Shown in pieces: positions 61,027-64,000 of a stretch of 64,000 bases of DNA; within the stretch, counting starts at the first letter, position 1; every line of letters begins with the position of its first letter. The stretch spans positions 1 to 64,000 of the forward strand of contig NZ_CP004021.1 of NCBI RefSeq assembly GCF_001021085.1. Direction: 5' to 3'. A program made the translations under genes and the position numbers. The notes under the pieces were generated by a model. The model was not told the origin of the DNA. It did no database searches and saw nothing but the letters and a program-made list of their open reading frames with translations. The DNA comes from Candidatus Liberibacter africanus PTSAPSY (GTDB lineage Bacteria > Pseudomonadota > Alphaproteobacteria > Rhizobiales > Rhizobiaceae).

Positions 61027-62403
61027 ATGGTTGATGAGGCAGCTACCATCATCCAAAAGATTGAACAAGAAAAAACGAAGTTTATCGACTTGCGTTTTAC
61101 CGATTTGCAAGGAAAGTTTCTCCATATATCAATCAGCACCCCCTTATTCAATGAGGATACACTTTTGAATGGAATCATCTTAGATAGTTCTTCTATTCCT
61201 GGATGGGATTCTCAACATCTCAAATTACTCCTCATTCCTGACATGAAAACAATGCACATAGATCCATTCTATGCGCAATCAACAATAGCCTTTATTTGTA
61301 ACGTCTACGATCCTGTAAGCCTTAAACCTTATAACCGTGATCCCCGCTATACTGCACAAAAAGCCATAGACTATCTCCAGTTAGTAGGTATAGGCGATAC
61401 ATTACTACTCGGCATAACTGCCGAGTTTTTTATATTTGATAGCGCTCATTGTACAATGTCACCTATCAAATCAGGATTTTCATTGGAATCCACAGAGTTG
61501 TCAAAAAATGAAACTAATAAAGGATATATACCCAATACAAAAAGCGGCTATACACTTTCCCCAGAAGATAAATCACATGATTTGCGATCTGAAATTGTAA
61601 GCGCTTTAAATAACATAGACGTTCAAATCACAAAATATCAAAACCAAGCACATGATGCTCAGCATTCATTTAGCTTACAATTAGAATCACTATTACAGGC
61701 TTCTGATAATCTTCAAAAATATAAGTATTCTGTTCATCAAGTCGCCAATTCATATTGTAAAACTGCTACTTTCATGCCAAAACCTCTCGCTTATCATAAT
61801 GGTTCAAGCATGTATTTAAATATGTCAATTCATAAAGGAGGTAAAGAAGTTTTTGCAGGCAATCAATACGAAGGACTATCAGAAACATGCCTTTATTATC
61901 TAGGAGGCATCATCAAACATGCAAAAGCCTTAAACGCCTTCACAAATCCTTCCACTAATTCCTATAAACGTTTACTTTCTGATCACCAATCTCCCATAAA
62001 ACTTTCTTATTCAATGCATAACAATGCATCTTCTTGTCGTATTCCATTGAACAATCAATTAGAACACAAAAATATCGAAATAAGATTTGCTGATCCTAGC
62101 GCCAATCCTTACCTTGCTTCCACAGCCATCCTCATGGCAGGATTAGATGGAATTGCCAAAAAAATTCATCCTGGAAAAAATTTTGATGAACTCTCTTTAA
62201 AAGAACAAATGAAAGTACCGAAAATATCCTCTTCTCTACGCGAATCCTTAAAAAATCTCAATAGTGATAGGGAGTTCCTAAAAGTAGGAAATGTTTTTGA
62301 CGACGATCAAATTGATGCATTTATCAATTTAAAAAACAATGAAGTATTAAGGCTAGAACAAACACCTTGTCCTATTGAATTTGAAATGTATTATTCAATA
62401 TAA
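61027..62403 (+). CDS. Glutamine synthetase homologue with degenerate active site
   Basis: The 458 aa protein aligns end to end with rhizobial GlnA (GSI), including SSSIPGWDS, KTATFMPKP, LNAFTNPSTNSYKRL, ANPYLASTAILMAGLDGI and EFEMYYSI. But several catalytic positions differ: GPEAEFF is GITAEFF (metal Glu to Thr131), AQHE is AQHS (Glu to Ser214), the HHE stretch is TKYQNQ, and NGSGMHVHMS is NGSSMYLNMS (His to Tyr263). The NRSA arginine is NNAS, and the adenylylation Tyr segment is NFDEL. The frame is intact with AAAAGGAG before the ATG. No glnB precedes it. It may be inactive, regulatory or altered in substrate. Confidence 0.85.
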   Translation: MVDEAATIIQKIEQEKTKFIDLRFTDLQGKFLHISISTPLFNEDTLLNGIILDSSSIPGWDSQHLKLLLIPDMKTMHIDPFYAQSTIAFICNVYDPVSLKPYNRDPRYTAQKAIDYLQLVGIGDTLLLGITAEFFIFDSAHCTMSPIKSGFSLESTELSKNETNKGYIPNTKSGYTLSPEDKSHDLRSEIVSALNNIDVQITKYQNQAHDAQHSFSLQLESLLQASDNLQKYKYSVHQVANSYCKTATFMPKPLAYHNGSSMYLNMSIHKGGKEVFAGNQYEGLSETCLYYLGGIIKHAKALNAFTNPSTNSYKRLLSDHQSPIKLSYSMHNNASSCRIPLNNQLEHKNIEIRFADPSANPYLASTAILMAGLDGIAKKIHPGKNFDELSLKEQMKVPKISSSLRESLKNLNSDREFLKVGNVFDDDQIDAFINLKNNEVLRLEQTPCPIEFEMYYSI

Positions 62404-63183
62404 AAACAACTTGTTGCAAACTATACTTAATATTTATTATTAGGCCATTTAACTTTATTTTGCCTGATATGAGAACGAACTCCTTGTTTTTTACCGCAGT
62501 TGATCTTCGAATCCTATCTGATAAAATTTATTGTAATTCATTTAATCACCCTAATCTTGAGCGTTTATTTTATAGGTTTATTTAGGGTAATACGCACTTT
62601 TTCATCATTAAATTCGTATTGATTTTTCCACACCTCCCTTCAACACCTCTTATTTCTATCATCATTAATAGCTTTATTCCCTTAGAAAATCTCTGTATTT
62701 ACAATATCTTTCTCATAATTACCCCCTGATATATTTTAATACATGCTCTTATCACTTGACTAATTTAAAGTAACGAAACTTAAAAAAAAACGATCTATCG
62801 TTTACCATCTACCACATAAAAAAAAGCATCTCCTTAATACCGATATCTTCATGTCTTCAAATACAATGAACGAACTCAACAAAGATACAATATTTCAATG
62901 ATTGATTATAATTTTTTTGATAAGGATTGAGGTCTTAAAATTAAAGGCCTGTTATAGTAAATTATACTTCAATAAAATTATTTTATACAAAATATTTATT
63001 TTAAACAAAATAACAATAAATACAAAAACAATATTAAAGTAAATCAAAAATATAAAATACATTTTTTATTATCTTATAAAGTATAGGCTATAAAAAATAA
63101 TTTGAAATATACTATTCTATACAAGATATATATTTAAAATATATTATCAATAAAAATTATTAAAATAAATTTTAAGGTGAAAA
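62404..63183. other. Intergenic region before the lipoprotein genes
   Basis: About 780 bp, increasingly AT-rich. No gene is supported. The last ~75 bp (63110-63183) are repeated before the second lipoprotein copy (63913-63986) and probably form its promoter and leader. Confidence 0.6.
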
Positions 63184-63810
63184 ATGAAGAATAAATTTAA
63201 TAAAATTGCCATTTTATCAACAACATCAATATTAGCAACAACATCAATATTAGCTAGTTGTGGCTCATCTGAAAGTGAGAATGCTCAAAAAGGTATAGAA
63301 AACATCCAAGAACTCACTACCCAAATTGCAAACAATCCAACTCCAGACACAGGTAATAATGAACCTGCAAATCCAGCACCAGACAAAGGTAATAATGAAC
63401 CTGCAAATCCAGCACCAGAACAAGAAAACAATGAACCTGCAAATCCAGCTCTAGAACAAGGAAACAATGAACCTGCAAATCCATCTCTAGAACAAGAAAA
63501 CAATGAACCTGCACCAGCTCTAGAACAAGACATATCTGGTGCTGTTACAGCTAATGGGCCAATTGCGGGGCCAGTTGATCCGATAACAACCGATCCTATT
63601 GATCCTGATATTAAGCAATATTATGGTTCAAATGATTATACTGCTCCTGATATTAAGCAATATTATGGTTCAAATGATTATACTGCTCCTGATATTGAGC
63701 AATATTATGATTCAAATGATTATATTGCTACTGATGTTAAGCGATATTATGTTTCAGATGATTACATTGCCACTGATATTGAGCAATTAGCTGATTATGC
63801 TGATATTTAA
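63184..63810 (+). CDS. Repeat-rich lipoprotein (Pro/Asn and Tyr repeats)
   Basis: The 208 aa protein has a signal peptide ending in the lipobox LASC, so the mature protein would start with a lipid-modified Cys. The first repeat block has five to six units of about 12 residues (NNEPANPALEQG type). The second has four to five units of about 14 residues (DIKQYYGSNDYTAP type). The units differ at a few positions, as in expanding repeats. It should be surface- or periplasm-facing. AAGGTG precedes the ATG. A second copy starts 803 bp later at the window edge. No family match beyond lipoprotein is claimed. Confidence 0.8.
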   Translation: MKNKFNKIAILSTTSILATTSILASCGSSESENAQKGIENIQELTTQIANNPTPDTGNNEPANPAPDKGNNEPANPAPEQENNEPANPALEQGNNEPANPSLEQENNEPAPALEQDISGAVTANGPIAGPVDPITTDPIDPDIKQYYGSNDYTAPDIKQYYGSNDYTAPDIEQYYDSNDYIATDVKRYYVSDDYIATDIEQLADYADI

Positions 63811-63986
63811 CCAACTTATTTCCCATATCTCAATCTAGTTGATAATATCAAACTTCTTTAAAAGTATAAATGATTTTTTTAAAAGTATAACTTATGAAAT
63901 ACTTCATAAGTTACTAAATTATACAAAAAATATATTTAAAAATATATTATTAGCAAAAATTATTAAAATAAATTTTAAGGTGAAAA

Positions 63987-64000
63987 ATGAAGAATAAATT
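63987..64000 (+). CDS. Start of a second copy of the repeat lipoprotein (cut by window)
   Basis: Sequence 63913-64000 repeats the leader and first codons of the previous gene (AAATTTTAAGGTGAAAAATG, then the first codons MKNK). Only four full codons and part of a fifth are visible. Confidence 0.7.

Noticed and set aside
62500..62580. tRNA-like TTCGAATCC
   Set aside because: The flanks do not form a cloverleaf or acceptor stem.
63285..63533. Opposite-strand frames across the lipoprotein
   Set aside because: They are shadows produced by the repeats of the real plus-strand gene.

Overview
The window is strongly AT-rich chromosomal DNA from a Rhizobiales-type alphaproteobacterium with a reduced, decaying genome. 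The best fit is the genus Candidatus Liberibacter; I do not commit to a species. The reasons are a complete mevalonate cluster (rare in alphaproteobacteria), a GatCAB operon next to ruvX and a DUF5330-like gene, a rhizobial-type rnpB, many small secreted proteins, and a rhizobial-type podophage late module. The species-level assignment rests on recalled family resemblance, not a search.

Layout. 1-3.2 kb: a TadG-like vWA protein, a coiled-coil exported protein and rnpB, all on the minus strand. 3.3-10.8 kb: a YdjM-like membrane hydrolase, then a tightly overlapping plus-strand operon for HMG-CoA reductase, type 2 IPP isomerase, HMG-CoA synthase, two GHMP kinases and diphosphomevalonate decarboxylase. 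Together these take acetyl-CoA units to IPP and DMAPP. 10.9-18.3 kb: small membrane or secreted proteins, ruvX and gatC-gatA-gatB. 18.4-20.6 kb: a phage graveyard with a holin-like gene and a shattered tail fibre. 20.8-26.2 kb: a LysE-type exporter, pyrE, pyrC, a broken GH3 glycosidase and an outer-membrane beta-barrel.

26.5-39.8 kb: a minus-strand podophage late module, in transcription order terS, terL, portal, scaffold, capsid, adaptor and virion proteins, GNAT-like protein, S74 proteins, tail fibre, holin. Capsid, tail fibre and one large virion gene are broken. 39.9-45.5 kb: a triple repeat upstream of terS, then a plus-strand early region (XRE regulator, DnaB-type helicase, DUF1376 protein and a conserved phage protein). 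45.7-53.8 kb: a second accessory island with visibly different codon use. It holds repeated GTGCAC sites, a two-domain XRE repressor, membrane proteins, an OLD-like ATPase/TOPRIM gene split by one stop codon, and several decayed phage genes. I see no integrase and no tRNA anywhere.

53.9-64 kb: gyrA and ssb (minus strand), uvrA with a single frameshift, a glutamine-synthetase homologue whose catalytic residues are largely replaced, and a repeat-rich lipoprotein with a second copy starting at the window edge.

The most striking large-scale pattern is repeated short tandem duplication. At least nine places carry adjacent diverged copies of roughly 115-320 bp. Many consist of one end of a gene plus flanking intergenic DNA (the ydjM-like gene, mvaD, ruvX, gyrA, uvrA, phage genes), with the complete gene copy kept beside a dead partial copy. 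The other strong leads are the pseudoenzyme-like glutamine synthetase, the interrupted OLD nuclease, and the phased GTGCAC/palindrome locus.
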